Shown in pieces: positions 1 through 7,901 of a DNA stretch of 64,000 nucleotides (the stretch's first letter is position 1; each line of letters opens with the position of its first letter). The position numbers and the translations under genes are program-made. The stretch lies in assembly GCF_900142965.1 (NCBI RefSeq), contig NZ_FRCQ01000034.1, positions 1 through 64,000 on the forward strand, written 5' to 3'. The DNA comes from Rhizobacter sp. OV335 (lineage in GTDB: Bacteria; Pseudomonadota; Gammaproteobacteria; Burkholderiales; Burkholderiaceae_C). Under the pieces are notes generated by a model. It did no database searches. It was not told the origin of the DNA and worked only from the letters and a program-made list of their open reading frames with translations.

Positions 1-113
1 CTGGTTTCATGGCCCGTCGCCGAAACTCCCGTCACTCACTTCGTTCGTTGTGGTCAAACAGTCGGCGACAGTCAGTTCACGAAGCGTGCTGCGCACGCGG
101 GCCATGAAACCAG
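1..113. repeat. nested inverted repeat at the left window edge
   Basis: The first 15 bases (CTGGTTTCATGGCCC, 1-15) are the exact reverse complement of 99-113. Inside, GTCGCCGA (16-23) pairs with 62-69, and CTTCGT (39-44) pairs with ACGAAG (79-84). The last two pairings cross, so alternative folds are possible. The repeat may extend left beyond the window. No convincing gene covers bases 1-239. The element could be an insertion-element remnant or a transcription-end structure; its identity is unknown. Confidence 0.6.
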
Positions 114-218
114 CCAGCTCCGGCGCCCCCTCCTTATTGGCGCTCCACAGCCTCCCCGCACGCGCCTTGTGCCACCGCCCTGCCTTTTGGGAGGTGACAA
201 GCGAACAAGTGGGGGTGG

Positions 219-243
219 ATCCCCGGATTGGCAGCCGGGCTAC
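219..243. repeat. degenerate REP-like palindrome abutting a stop codon
   Basis: The segment reads CCCCGGATT, a short centre, then CCGGGCTACG. It resembles a deleted, reversed copy of the palindrome at 15249-15281 (TAGCCCGGAT ... ATCCGGG), with the central GCGCTGCGCTCCAT reduced to a few bases. It ends over the TAG stop of the left-facing gene at 240-518. Palindromes of this kind are common intergenic repeats in proteobacteria. A terminator-like role downstream of that gene is inferred. Confidence 0.45.
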
Positions 244-518
244 GAGGCGCGGATACCGAAGCGTTCGGCGGATCGCGCGCGGGCCTTGGCGGCTTCCGTG
301 TCGCGATCACGGGGTTCGGCGGTGGTGACCATCGAGTTGATCAGCGCGCGCGCCGACGCGGCGACCTCGGCCACCGCACGTTCGAACGCTGCTTCGTTGG
401 CCTTCGACGGCACCGTGAACCCGCTGAGCTTGCGCACGAACTGCAGCGACGCGTCGCGGATCTCCAGCTCGGTGGCCGGCGGCTCGAAGTTGAACAGGGT
501 CTTGATGTTGCGGCACAT
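240..518 (-). CDS. DUF2277 family protein
   Basis: A 92-residue protein starting MCRNIKTLFNFEPPAT, which matches my memory of the DUF2277 family, small uncharacterised bacterial proteins of about this length. The N-terminal Cys-Arg-Asn-Ile-Lys signature and the PPAT segment are the recognisable parts. The rest is helical and acidic/basic, with no signal peptide or membrane segment, so it is probably cytoplasmic. The start at 518 is chosen because the family begins with this motif; longer in-frame extensions run antisense through neighbouring genes. It is last in a left-facing run. Function is unknown, but family membership is fairly secure. Confidence 0.8.
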   Translation of the reverse strand: MCRNIKTLFNFEPPATELEIRDASLQFVRKLSGFTVPSKANEAAFERAVAEVAASARALINSMVTTAEPRDRDTEAAKARARSAERFGIRAS

Positions 519-529
519 CGCGATGTCTC

Positions 530-796
530 CTAGCGAAGCTTCCAGGCCAGCAGCACGCCGATGGCGGCCGGCACGGCAAAGTTGAGCAGCAGGATCGGCA
601 GCTCTTCGCCGACCGAATAGCCGGCGCGGGCGACGCCCACCCACATGTTGACGGCGCAGATCAGCAGCCACAGCGCAAGGAAGCCGGCGCCGGCCCAGGT
701 CACCGCGGCGGGGTAGTGGGCGACGAACAAGCGGGCCAGCACCAGCATCGATGCGAGCAGCAGCAGGCCGGCGGTCAGGAACAGGATGGTGCGCAT
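530..796 (-). CDS. small three-helix membrane protein
   Basis: An 88-residue hydrophobic protein with three likely membrane helices, at about residues 3-24, 32-54 and 66-86, joined by short polar turns. It is probably an inner-membrane protein. Its start codon overlaps the stop of the upstream YidD-like gene (ATGA at 796), so the two are probably translationally coupled. I recognise no family and assign no function. The coupling to a membrane-insertion factor homologue is the only clue, and it is weak. Confidence 0.65.
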   Translation of the reverse strand: MRTILFLTAGLLLLASMLVLARLFVAHYPAAVTWAGAGFLALWLLICAVNMWVGVARAGYSVGEELPILLLNFAVPAAIGVLLAWKLR

Positions 797-1317
797 CAGG
801 GCTTCTCCGGTGGGACGGCAGGCGGCGGGGACACGAACGGTCCGGGGAACTTCGGAGTCGAGGGCGGTGCCGCAGGTTCTCGGTTCTTGCGCCGATTCTG
901 CCGCGCCGCGCTGCGTTCGCGCGCAGCATCGGCGCTGGAGCTCCGGCTGCAGCGCTTCTTCCGGTCGAAACAATCGGCGCAGTCCAGTGCATCGCAGGCA
1001 CAGTCGGCCACGTCGCAGGCGTCGAACACACCGCAATCGAAGTCGCACACCCCCGACTCGGCGCTCAGCCGCGGGCGATGGCGTGCCGCCTGCAGTTGCT
1101 GATGACTCAGCGCGCAGGCATCGAACCGACACCCCAACAGGCCGAGCCCATCCCACAGCCCATGACGGCGGATCGCACGCGCACCGAGCGCCGAGCAGCC
1201 GCGCCGCCCGGTCTGCACTGCGTGCGCGCACCGGAAGCCCTTGTGCGGCGACAGGCAGCGCTGGTACAGGTCGATCATCGCGAGGGCCGCGTGCGTCGGC
1301 CAGCGGCTCGGGCGCAT
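796..1317 (-). CDS. YidD-like membrane-insertion efficiency factor with Cys/Asp-rich tail
   Basis: Residues about 14-75 match the YidD family: YQRCLSPHKGFRCAH, a Gly-Cys-Ser-Ala segment, then IRRHGLWDGLGLL. YidD proteins help the YidC/Sec insertase place proteins in the inner membrane. Ordinary YidD is about 70-90 residues. This one has about 173 and carries an extra C-terminal segment with eight cysteines interleaved with Asp (about residues 94-126), then a basic, Pro-rich end. The start at 1317 just clears the stop of the preceding methyltransferase gene; 1353 is a longer alternative that overlaps it. The Cys-rich tail might bind metal, which is inference. Confidence 0.75.
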   Translation of the reverse strand: MRPSRWPTHAALAMIDLYQRCLSPHKGFRCAHAVQTGRRGCSALGARAIRRHGLWDGLGLLGCRFDACALSHQQLQAARHRPRLSAESGVCDFDCGVFDACDVADCACDALDCADCFDRKKRCSRSSSADAARERSAARQNRRKNREPAAPPSTPKFPGPFVSPPPAVPPEKP

Positions 1318-1321
1318 CGGC

Positions 1322-1993
1322 TCAGGTCTCGACGATCGCCAGCGAGAACCCATCCCAGCCCTTGCTGCCCACCGTCTGCACCGCGGTCGCCGACAGCCGC
1401 GGCTCGGCCGCCATCAGCTCGAGAAAACGGCGCACGCCCTGCACGTTGGCATCGGTGCTGTGCGGGTCGGCCACCGCGCCGTGCCGCACGACGTTGTCGC
1501 CGACGATCGCCGTGCCCGGCCGCGACAGCTTCAGCGCCCACTCGAGGTACAGCGGGTTGCTCGGCTTGTCGGCGTCGATGAAGATGAAGTCGAACGGGCC
1601 GGCGCCTTCGGCCAGCAGCTGCGGCAGGCTGTCGGCCGCGCGGCCGACGCGGATCTCGATGCGGTCGGCCAACTCCGCCCGCTCGATGTTGATGCGCGCG
1701 ACCTCGGCGCACACCGGGTTGGCCTCCAGCGTGATCACGCGCCCGCCCGGCGGCAGCGCGCGCGCCAGCCAGATCGTGCTGTAGCCGCCGAGCGTGCCGA
1801 TCTCGAGCACCCGGCGCGCGCCCTGCAGCCGCACCAGCAGGTTCAGCAGCCGGCCCTGGTTGGGCGCCACCGCGTGCGGCGGCAGGCCGGCCGCATCGCT
1901 GTCGCGCAGCGCCTGCTCCAGCACCGGGTCGGCCGGCAGCAGCGTGCTGCAGAAGTAGTCGTCGACCTCGCGCCACGCCGTCTCATTCGACAT
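1322..1993 (-). CDS. SAM-dependent O-methyltransferase (family 3, COG4122-like)
   Basis: A 223-residue Rossmann-fold methyltransferase. The SAM-binding motif is VLEIGTLGGYSTIWLA, followed by the acidic motif post-II (VITLEANP) and the metal-site motif IDADKPSN typical of cation-dependent O-methyltransferases of the catechol/caffeoyl-CoA type. Length fits that family. It probably methylates a hydroxyl group on a small aromatic substrate in the cytoplasm; the substrate cannot be read from sequence. The start ATG (1993) lies 11 bases inside the upstream GNAT gene, indicating co-transcription. Confidence 0.85.
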   Translation of the reverse strand: MSNETAWREVDDYFCSTLLPADPVLEQALRDSDAAGLPPHAVAPNQGRLLNLLVRLQGARRVLEIGTLGGYSTIWLARALPPGGRVITLEANPVCAEVARINIERAELADRIEIRVGRAADSLPQLLAEGAGPFDFIFIDADKPSNPLYLEWALKLSRPGTAIVGDNVVRHGAVADPHSTDANVQGVRRFLELMAAEPRLSATAVQTVGSKGWDGFSLAIVET

Positions 1994-2417
1994 CGATGTA
2001 TCCCTTGCTGAACGCGACCGCCTGGTCGTCGAAGATGGCCATCGCGGTTTGCATCTTCCTGAAGCCGAACTTGCGGTAGAACGCCTCCTTGCCGGGCACG
2101 GCGTAGAGGATGATCTTGCGGTGTCCGGCGCACATCGCGAGCAGCCGCGACACGATCTCGGCGCCCACGCCGAGCCCTTGCTGGTCCGGGTGCACGGCCA
2201 CATCGCACAGGTAGGCGCAATCGGCGCCGTCGGACAGCACCCGCCCGGCCGCCACCAGCCGGCCATCGGCCTCGCGGGCGAAGCAGCTGAAGCGGCTGTT
2301 GGTGAACACCGTCTGCAGCAGCGCGGCGCTCTTGTTGCCCAGCGGCGCGGCGCGGTACAGCGCCTCGAGTTCATCCCAGCCGATGCCGTGCCAGCTGGTG
2401 GTCCAGGTCAATGCCAA
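1983..2417 (-). CDS. GNAT-family N-acetyltransferase
   Basis: A 144-residue GNAT domain protein. The acetyl-CoA binding motif A is visible as VHPDQQGLGVGAEIVSRLL (Q-x-x-G-x-G/A type), preceded by the strand LCDVAV. A C-terminal FYRKFGF motif is typical of the fold. GNAT enzymes transfer acetyl from acetyl-CoA to an amine, and no substrate is predictable here. It overlaps the next left-facing gene by 11 bases, so it is probably first or second in a small operon with the O-methyltransferase. Confidence 0.85.
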   Translation of the reverse strand: MALTWTTSWHGIGWDELEALYRAAPLGNKSAALLQTVFTNSRFSCFAREADGRLVAAGRVLSDGADCAYLCDVAVHPDQQGLGVGAEIVSRLLAMCAGHRKIILYAVPGKEAFYRKFGFRKMQTAMAIFDDQAVAFSKGYIDVE

Positions 2418-2432
2418 TCGAATGCTCCGGGG

Positions 2433-2816
2433 TCAGGCCTGCGGCGGCGGGTGCGGCACGCGTTGCGCCGGATCATAGAAGAAGGTTTCCTCGGCGATGC
2501 GCTCACCCTCCCAGCGCTGCCAGGCGAGCTCCTCCATGTGGGTCGTGCTGCCGTCCAGCCATTCGAAATCGAAGATCCAGCGGATCACCACGTGGTCGCC
2601 GTTCATCAGCACCGGCCGCACGCACTGCGAGCGGACCGAACGCGCACGCGCCATCACCTTGTGCTCGCCCGCCACATGCGCATCGCGGCCCACGCGCTTC
2701 GGCGACTGGTTCTCCTGCATCGTCGAATGCTCGGTGTAGAACGCCTCGCAGGCCTGCGCATGCGCGTTGCTTTCGACCATCGCAATGAACCGCTCCAGCG
2801 TGTCGGGCGTGGGCAT
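2433..2816 (-). CDS. NTF2-like (SnoaL-type) protein
   Basis: A 127-residue protein with the alpha+beta cone pattern of the NTF2/SnoaL superfamily. An N-terminal helix (LERFIAMVESNAHAQACEAFYTEH) leads to strands ending in HVVIRWIFDFEWLDGS and an acidic, aromatic sheet. It has no signal peptide. Proteins of this fold are small isomerases, hydratases or binding proteins; a specific role cannot be assigned. The start at 2816 gives the standard family N-terminus. The divergent ATP-citrate-lyase-like operon begins 140 bases away. Confidence 0.7.
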   Translation of the reverse strand: MPTPDTLERFIAMVESNAHAQACEAFYTEHSTMQENQSPKRVGRDAHVAGEHKVMARARSVRSQCVRPVLMNGDHVVIRWIFDFEWLDGSTTHMEELAWQRWEGERIAEETFFYDPAQRVPHPPPQA

Positions 2817-2955
2817 CGTCGTTCTCCAGGGGCGGGCCAGGACATTGTGCGTCGAACAGCCCGAATGAACGTCGGATGACAGCGATTCGACAGGGCGGCT
2901 GCCGATCATCGCGGCCACGTTGCGGCCACCAGCGACGATCACCAGGAGACAGCCC

Positions 2956-4236
2956 ATGCAGATCACCGGCATGTTCCACGGCGCCCGCCTGTTGCAGTTC
3001 GTCGGCTTCCCGGCCACCGAGGTGCTCGGCCCCGGCGCCAGCGAGGAAGAGATCAAGTCCTTGATCGACCGCCACGGGCAGGTGTTCGTGAAACCGATGT
3101 TCAAGGGTGGCATCGGCCAGAAGGGCAAGGCCGGGCTGCTGGGCCGCGCGAGCGACCTGCGCGCCGCGCTGGCCGAAAAGGAGCGGCTGTATTTCGCTGA
3201 GCACGCCGTGGGCCACCAGCGGGCCAAGGCCAACGGCGTCACCTTCGAGGCGGGCGTGCCGGCGCGGCACGAGGTGTATTTCTCGATCACCGATTCGACG
3301 CGCTTCCGGGCCCCGACGATGACGCTGACGCACCGTGGCGGCATCGACATCGAAGACGTCGAGCGCCGCGACATCGCCGTCGTGCCGTTCGACCCGCTGA
3401 CCGGCCTGAAGGCCTTCGTCGTCGCGAACGCGCTCAGCGAGATCGGCGCACCGCGCGAGATCATCTCGCCGCTGGTGCAGCAGCTGCCGAAGCTGTGGGA
3501 CCTGTTCCACGACTTCGGCATGACCACGCTCGAGCTGAACCCGATCCGCCTGCGCGAGGACGCGAAGGGCCGGCTCGTGCCGGTGGCCTGCGACTTCAAG
3601 TGCGGCTTCGACCGCGACGATCCGCGCTGGGCGCGGCTCGGGCTGCCGGCGCACCTGTTCACCGCCGACCATTCCGACTTCGAACAAGAGATCAACCAGC
3701 TGCGCACGCACCAGGGGCAGAGCGACGTCTACGTCGTCAACGACGGTGGCACCATCCTCGCGCCCACCTTCGGCGGCGGCGCCAATTCGCTGGTGACCGA
3801 AATGCTGGGCGATGCGGCCATCATCTCGTCCGACTTCGGCGGCAACCCGCCGTACGAGAAGATGAAGGAGGTCGCCCGCATCTGCTTCCGGCACTGGCTG
3901 AAGCAGGCCAACGTGCTGTTCATCATCGGCGGCAAGTCGAACAACACCGACATCCACGAAACGCTGCGCGCGATCGCCGACGCGCTGCGCGAGCACGTCG
4001 GGCTGCACGGTGCGACGCCGCTGTACGTGGTGCTCGGCCGCGGCGGGCCGAACCTGGTGCGCGGCATGGCCGCGTTGCGCGACACCTGCGACCAGCTCGG
4101 GCTGCCCTACCGGATGTTCGGCTTCGATTCGGACATCAGCCAGGTCATCGCGTACGCGAAGCAGGCCGACGCGTGGATGAAGGCCGGTGGCCGCGCGCAG
4201 CTCGCGGCCGGGCTCGGCCTGTCGGAGGCGGCATGA
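2956..4236 (+). CDS. ATP-citrate-lyase-like small subunit (ATP-grasp / acyl-CoA synthetase beta type)
   Basis: A 426-residue protein related to the N-terminal half of ATP-citrate lyase and to succinyl-CoA synthetase beta. The ATP-grasp part spans about residues 1-240 (VFVKPMFKGGIGQKGKAGLLG, then TTLELNPIRL with the metal-binding Glu/Asn). A citrate/carboxylate-binding domain follows (VVNDGGTILAPTFGGGANSLVTEMLGD, then NPPYEKMKEVARICF). It should activate a carboxylate with ATP, passing phosphate to the partner subunit. The start at 2956 has AGGAGA just upstream. The stop overlaps the next gene by four bases (ATGA), so the subunits are coupled. Citrate as substrate is inferred from homology. 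Confidence 0.8.
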   Translation: MQITGMFHGARLLQFVGFPATEVLGPGASEEEIKSLIDRHGQVFVKPMFKGGIGQKGKAGLLGRASDLRAALAEKERLYFAEHAVGHQRAKANGVTFEAGVPARHEVYFSITDSTRFRAPTMTLTHRGGIDIEDVERRDIAVVPFDPLTGLKAFVVANALSEIGAPREIISPLVQQLPKLWDLFHDFGMTTLELNPIRLREDAKGRLVPVACDFKCGFDRDDPRWARLGLPAHLFTADHSDFEQEINQLRTHQGQSDVYVVNDGGTILAPTFGGGANSLVTEMLGDAAIISSDFGGNPPYEKMKEVARICFRHWLKQANVLFIIGGKSNNTDIHETLRAIADALREHVGLHGATPLYVVLGRGGPNLVRGMAALRDTCDQLGLPYRMFGFDSDISQVIAYAKQADAWMKAGGRAQLAAGLGLSEAA

Positions 4237-6974
4237 GAACGCATTCGGAGAACAACGCCATGCAGATGAACCCGCTCCAGAAGCAAGGCGTCGGCGACTT
4301 CAGGTACTACGTGGGCACCAGCTCGCTGGCGCAGATCGCGACGCGCGAGGACCGCGTCTGCGTGCTCAACATCCTGGGCGCCGAATCGAGCGAGGTGACG
4401 CCGATCGGCCATGCCTGGTCGGGCGGCAACGTGGTGTTCGGCACCGCGCCCGGCAAGGGCGGCCAGGTGCTCGCCACCACTGCCGGCGACATCCCGGTCT
4501 ACAACAACGTGCGCGACGGGCTGCAGGCCGGCCACCGCTTCAACTGCGGCGTGGTCTACCTGCCGCCGGCGGCCGCGCGCGACGGCGTGGCCGAGCTGAT
4601 CCGCGTGAACCCGCAGCTGAAGAAGGTCTTCATCGTCACCGAGAAGATCGCGGTGCACGATGCGCGCGAGATCCGCGCGATGGGCCAGCAGGCCGGCGTC
4701 GACATCTTCGGTGCCAACGGGCTGGGCGTGGCCGATGCCTGGAACCGGGTGCGCATCGGCGGCGCGCTCGGCGGCGACGCGCCGGGCGACACGCTGCGGC
4801 CGGGCTCGATCGCGATCTTCTCGAACTCCGGCGGCTTCTCCACCACCATCGCGCAGTACCTGCGCATGAGCGGCTGGGGCACGACCACCGTGGTCTCCAG
4901 CGGCAAGGACGTCTACATCCACTACGCCGCACCGGAGTTCGCGTTTGCGCTCGCCAACGACGCGCGCAGCAAGGCCGCGGTGCTGTACTGCGAGCCGGGC
5001 GGTACCTACGAGCTCGACGCCCACTTCACGAAGCCGGTGGTGGCCTGCGTGGTCGGCCGCTGGAAGAGCCGGCTGACCCGTGCGGTGGGCCATGCCGGCG
5101 CGATGGCCGGCTGCGAAGACGACGCCCGCGCGAAGGAGCGCTGGTTCATGGACAAGTTCGGCGTCGACGGCATCTTCACGCCCGACGAGCCGCGCTTCTC
5201 GGCGCGCGGCGCGCTGGTCACCAACATCGCGCACATCCCGGGCGCGCTGATGGCGGTGATGCGGGCCAACGCCACCTTGCCCGATTTCGAGCCCGAGGGC
5301 AGCCTGGTGCTGAAGCCGTGGTTCGCCTCCGATGCCGGGCTCGCGCTGCCGGCCTCGCTCGCGCTGCAGGTGGTGGCGCCGGCCGCGCCGTACGGCGCGC
5401 AGGTCGAGCAGGTGAACCGGCAGGTCGGCGGCATCCTGCCGCGGCAATCGATGAAGGATGCGTCCGGCGCGTCGCAGATGGACGCGCAGACGCAGCTCGG
5501 CAGCCTGCATGGCGTCTCGATGCTGCAGGCGGCGACGCTCGCCTTCGAATCGCTCGTCAAGCTCGCGCTGCTGCACGAGGTCGGCGACGAGAACGACCAG
5601 CGCCTGGTGGCGACCGCGGTCGCCGCGCACGTCAACCTGCACGGCACGCCGGCCCTGGCCGCGGCCCAGGCCGCACGCGAGGCCGGCAATGCGCCGAACG
5701 CGGTGCTCGCGGCGGCCGTCGCGATCATCGGGCCGCGTTGCCAGCAGGGCGCGCGCGACGCGGCCCGGCTGCTGATCGACCGCTTCGCCGCGGCCGGCCT
5801 GAAAGACCCGCTGGACGAGCGCTTCGACCTCGGCAAGGTCGACATCCTCGGCTGCGAGGGGCTGGTCGGCGCGGCGCCGGATGCGCGCGCCCAGGTGCTG
5901 CTCGCCGCGCTCGATGCACGCGGGGCGAAGTCGGCACTGCTGCGCTGGTTGCGCGGGCTGCCCGGTCATCCGACCGCTGATGCGGTGCTCGCCGCCATCA
6001 CGACGACGCTGGCCTGGACGCCGCTGATGGCCAAGCGCGTGTCGCGCGTGACGGCCGAGAGCCTGCCGTGGTGGATGGCCTTGTTCGGCACGCTGATCGG
6101 CGCGTCGGCCCCGGACACCCGCCACCACGACGGGCATTTCTGCGGCATCGACGACGCCCAGCTGCTCGGCCGCTGTTCCCTCGCCGAGACCACGTTCGCG
6201 GCGCTGATCGGGCTACCGCCGGTCGACGACGACCTGTTCGTGTTCCAGACCTTGTTCGGCCTGCTGCTGACGAACGGTCCGGGCGCGATCTCGGCGCAGG
6301 GCGCGAAGGGCGCGGTCTCGGCCGACGGACCCGAGGCGGCGCAGCGCGTGCAGCTGAACAAGGCGCTGGTGGGCTTTCTGACGCACACCGGCTACGCGCA
6401 CGGCGGCAACGGCTACGAGGGCATCGCGTTCCTGAACGAGCAGTTCCGCGACACCCGCCTGACGGACCCGGCCGATCCGGAGCACGGCATCGACCTGGCG
6501 GCGCTCGCGTGGCGCACCGCGCAGCGCTATGCGAGCTACAAGGCCGAGCGCCGCAGCATCGGCAGCACCGACATCGCGAAGCTGCCGGGTGTGAACCACC
6601 CGGTCTTCAAGGACAAGCCGGTCAACCACGACCCGCGCGAGGTCTTCGTCGCGCAGCTGTTCGAGCAGCGCGGCGAGCACAACGTGTTCCACGCGTACTA
6701 CCGCGCGCTGGTGCAGGCGCTGTTCGACGCCGGCGTGTCGCGCAACGTCTATTGCGTCAATGTCGATGCGGTGATCGCGTCGCTGCTGCTGAAGATGCTG
6801 TGGAAGCGGTTGCGGCGCGGCGACGTGGCCGAGCGCGACCTCGAAACGGCGGCGTTCACGATCTTCCTGTACCCGCGCATGCTCGGCTGCGCCGCGGAGA
6901 TCGACGACCACCTGAACCGGGGCCGCAACATGGACACGCGCACGCCGGCGTCGAGCTGCCGGTTCGTGGCCTGA
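4233..6974 (+). CDS. ATP-citrate-lyase-like large subunit (CoA-ligase alpha + citrate-synthase-like domains)
   Basis: A 913-residue protein. Residues about 20-400 form a CoA-binding, succinyl-CoA-synthetase-alpha-like region with the phospho-His loop GHAGA (His287). A linker of about 180 residues follows. A C-terminal citrate-synthase-like region (about 590-913) should cleave or form the acyl-CoA product. In that region GVNHPVF (His789) and NVDAV (Asp845) align, from memory, with the second His and the catalytic Asp of human ACLY. The place of the first His (DHGPAVSG) reads TNGPGAIS, with Asn681. The chain is longer than the roughly 610-residue AclA of green sulphur bacteria. Starts at 4260 and 4266 are possible; 4233 is coupled to the upstream stop. 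The substrate may not be citrate. Confidence 0.8.
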   Translation: MRTHSENNAMQMNPLQKQGVGDFRYYVGTSSLAQIATREDRVCVLNILGAESSEVTPIGHAWSGGNVVFGTAPGKGGQVLATTAGDIPVYNNVRDGLQAGHRFNCGVVYLPPAAARDGVAELIRVNPQLKKVFIVTEKIAVHDAREIRAMGQQAGVDIFGANGLGVADAWNRVRIGGALGGDAPGDTLRPGSIAIFSNSGGFSTTIAQYLRMSGWGTTTVVSSGKDVYIHYAAPEFAFALANDARSKAAVLYCEPGGTYELDAHFTKPVVACVVGRWKSRLTRAVGHAGAMAGCEDDARAKERWFMDKFGVDGIFTPDEPRFSARGALVTNIAHIPGALMAVMRANATLPDFEPEGSLVLKPWFASDAGLALPASLALQVVAPAAPYGAQVEQVNRQVGGILPRQSMKDASGASQMDAQTQLGSLHGVSMLQAATLAFESLVKLALLHEVGDENDQRLVATAVAAHVNLHGTPALAAAQAAREAGNAPNAVLAAAVAIIGPRCQQGARDAARLLIDRFAAAGLKDPLDERFDLGKVDILGCEGLVGAAPDARAQVLLAALDARGAKSALLRWLRGLPGHPTADAVLAAITTTLAWTPLMAKRVSRVTAESLPWWMALFGTLIGASAPDTRHHDGHFCGIDDAQLLGRCSLAETTFAALIGLPPVDDDLFVFQTLFGLLLTNGPGAISAQGAKGAVSADGPEAAQRVQLNKALVGFLTHTGYAHGGNGYEGIAFLNEQFRDTRLTDPADPEHGIDLAALAWRTAQRYASYKAERRSIGSTDIAKLPGVNHPVFKDKPVNHDPREVFVAQLFEQRGEHNVFHAYYRALVQALFDAGVSRNVYCVNVDAVIASLLLKMLWKRLRRGDVAERDLETAAFTIFLYPRMLGCAAEIDDHLNRGRNMDTRTPASSCRFVA

Positions 6975-7004
6975 GCCTCGCTGCTGGCGGGCCGTGCTTG
7001 CCGA

Positions 7005-7376
7005 CTACGCCTGCGGGCTGTGGCAGACGGCCTCGAAGTTGTGGCCGTCCGGGCCGATCACGAAGGCGCCGTAGTAGTTCGGGTGGTAATGCGGGCGCAG
7101 GCCGGGGGCGCCGTTGTCTTTCGCGCCCGCGGCCAGCGCAGCGGCGTGGAAGCGGCGCACCTGCTCGCGGTCTTGTGCCGCGAAGGCGATGTGGATCGGC
7201 CCCGGCGGCGCGCCGAACGAGCCGAACCAGAACTGGCCCTTGCCGTCGCGGCCGACCATGGCCCAGCCGTCGGCCTCTTTCGTGATGCCGATGCCCAGCG
7301 GTTCGAGCGAGGCGACGAGGAAGCTGCGCATCGCGGCGAAGTCGCTGACGTTGAAGCCGATGTGGTCGAAGAGCAT
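7005..7376 (-). CDS. VOC-family (glyoxalase/dioxygenase fold) protein
   Basis: A 123-residue single-domain vicinal-oxygen-chelate protein. It begins MLFDHIGFNVSD, the usual first strand carrying a metal-site His, and ends with YYGAFVIGPDGHNFEAVCH, the last strand with the metal-site Glu. The middle PGPIHIAFAAQDREQV is the second betaalphabetabetabeta half. Such proteins act as glyoxalases, dioxygenases or antibiotic-binding proteins; no substrate is predictable. It lies downstream of a SRPBCC gene with a 30-base gap, probably the same transcript. It converges with the ATP-citrate-lyase-like operon. Confidence 0.85.
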   Translation of the reverse strand: MLFDHIGFNVSDFAAMRSFLVASLEPLGIGITKEADGWAMVGRDGKGQFWFGSFGAPPGPIHIAFAAQDREQVRRFHAAALAAGAKDNGAPGLRPHYHPNYYGAFVIGPDGHNFEAVCHSPQA

Positions 7377-7406
7377 CGAGGTCTTCCTTTCAGTCGGGTG
7401 GGCCGT

Positions 7407-7832
7407 TCAGGGCGCATTCTGACCCGGGGCCGCGGCGGATTCCAGCGCCTTCTTCATCGCCTGCAGGCCCTGCTCGATCATCGCGGCGATCGCGGGGGCC
7501 ATCGCGTGCGGCAGCAGGTCGGCGATCCACACGAGGCGGCAGGCGGCGCTGCCTTCGTCGAACACCTGCACCGACGCGTTGTGGTGCGTGAGCCGGCCGC
7601 CGACCGCGCTCCACGCCAGCCGGCGTGCCTCGTCGTCGAGGTCGACGATCAGCTCGCGGGCCACCACGCCGTTGGCGAAGGTCACGACGCGGGCGCCGCC
7701 ACCGTCCTCCAGCCGGCAATCGGTGACGAAGCCGGGGACCAGCCGGGTGTGCAGCGCGCCGACATCGCGCACGGCATCCCACAGCTGCCCGGCGGGGACG
7801 TTGATCGAGACTTGCTTGCGGATCGAGGCCAT
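7407..7832 (-). CDS. SRPBCC (START-like) family protein
   Basis: A 141-residue protein with a helix-grip fold pattern. It starts MASIRKQVSINVPAGQLWDAVRDVGALH, typical of polyketide-cyclase/dehydrase and lipid-transport (SRPBCC) proteins. A strand-rich middle (GGGARVVTFANGVVARELIV) and a long C-terminal helix (IAAMIEQGLQAMKKALE) follow. There is no signal peptide. The ligand is unknown. The start at 7832 has CAGGAG about ten bases upstream on the coding strand. It sits upstream of the VOC gene in the same direction. Confidence 0.8.
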   Translation of the reverse strand: MASIRKQVSINVPAGQLWDAVRDVGALHTRLVPGFVTDCRLEDGGGARVVTFANGVVARELIVDLDDEARRLAWSAVGGRLTHHNASVQVFDEGSAACRLVWIADLLPHAMAPAIAAMIEQGLQAMKKALESAAAPGQNAP

Positions 7833-7901
7833 CGTGTTCTCCTGTTGACAGTGGCAGCGTAGGAGCGGTGGCGTGTCAGCGGTGGCCGTTTCCGGACACG
7901 T

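Noticed and set aside
4107-6137. Long lower-strand open frame across the ATP-citrate-lyase-like operon
   Set aside because: It is Arg/Ala/His-rich shadow coding opposite well-conserved genes, as expected in GC-rich DNA.
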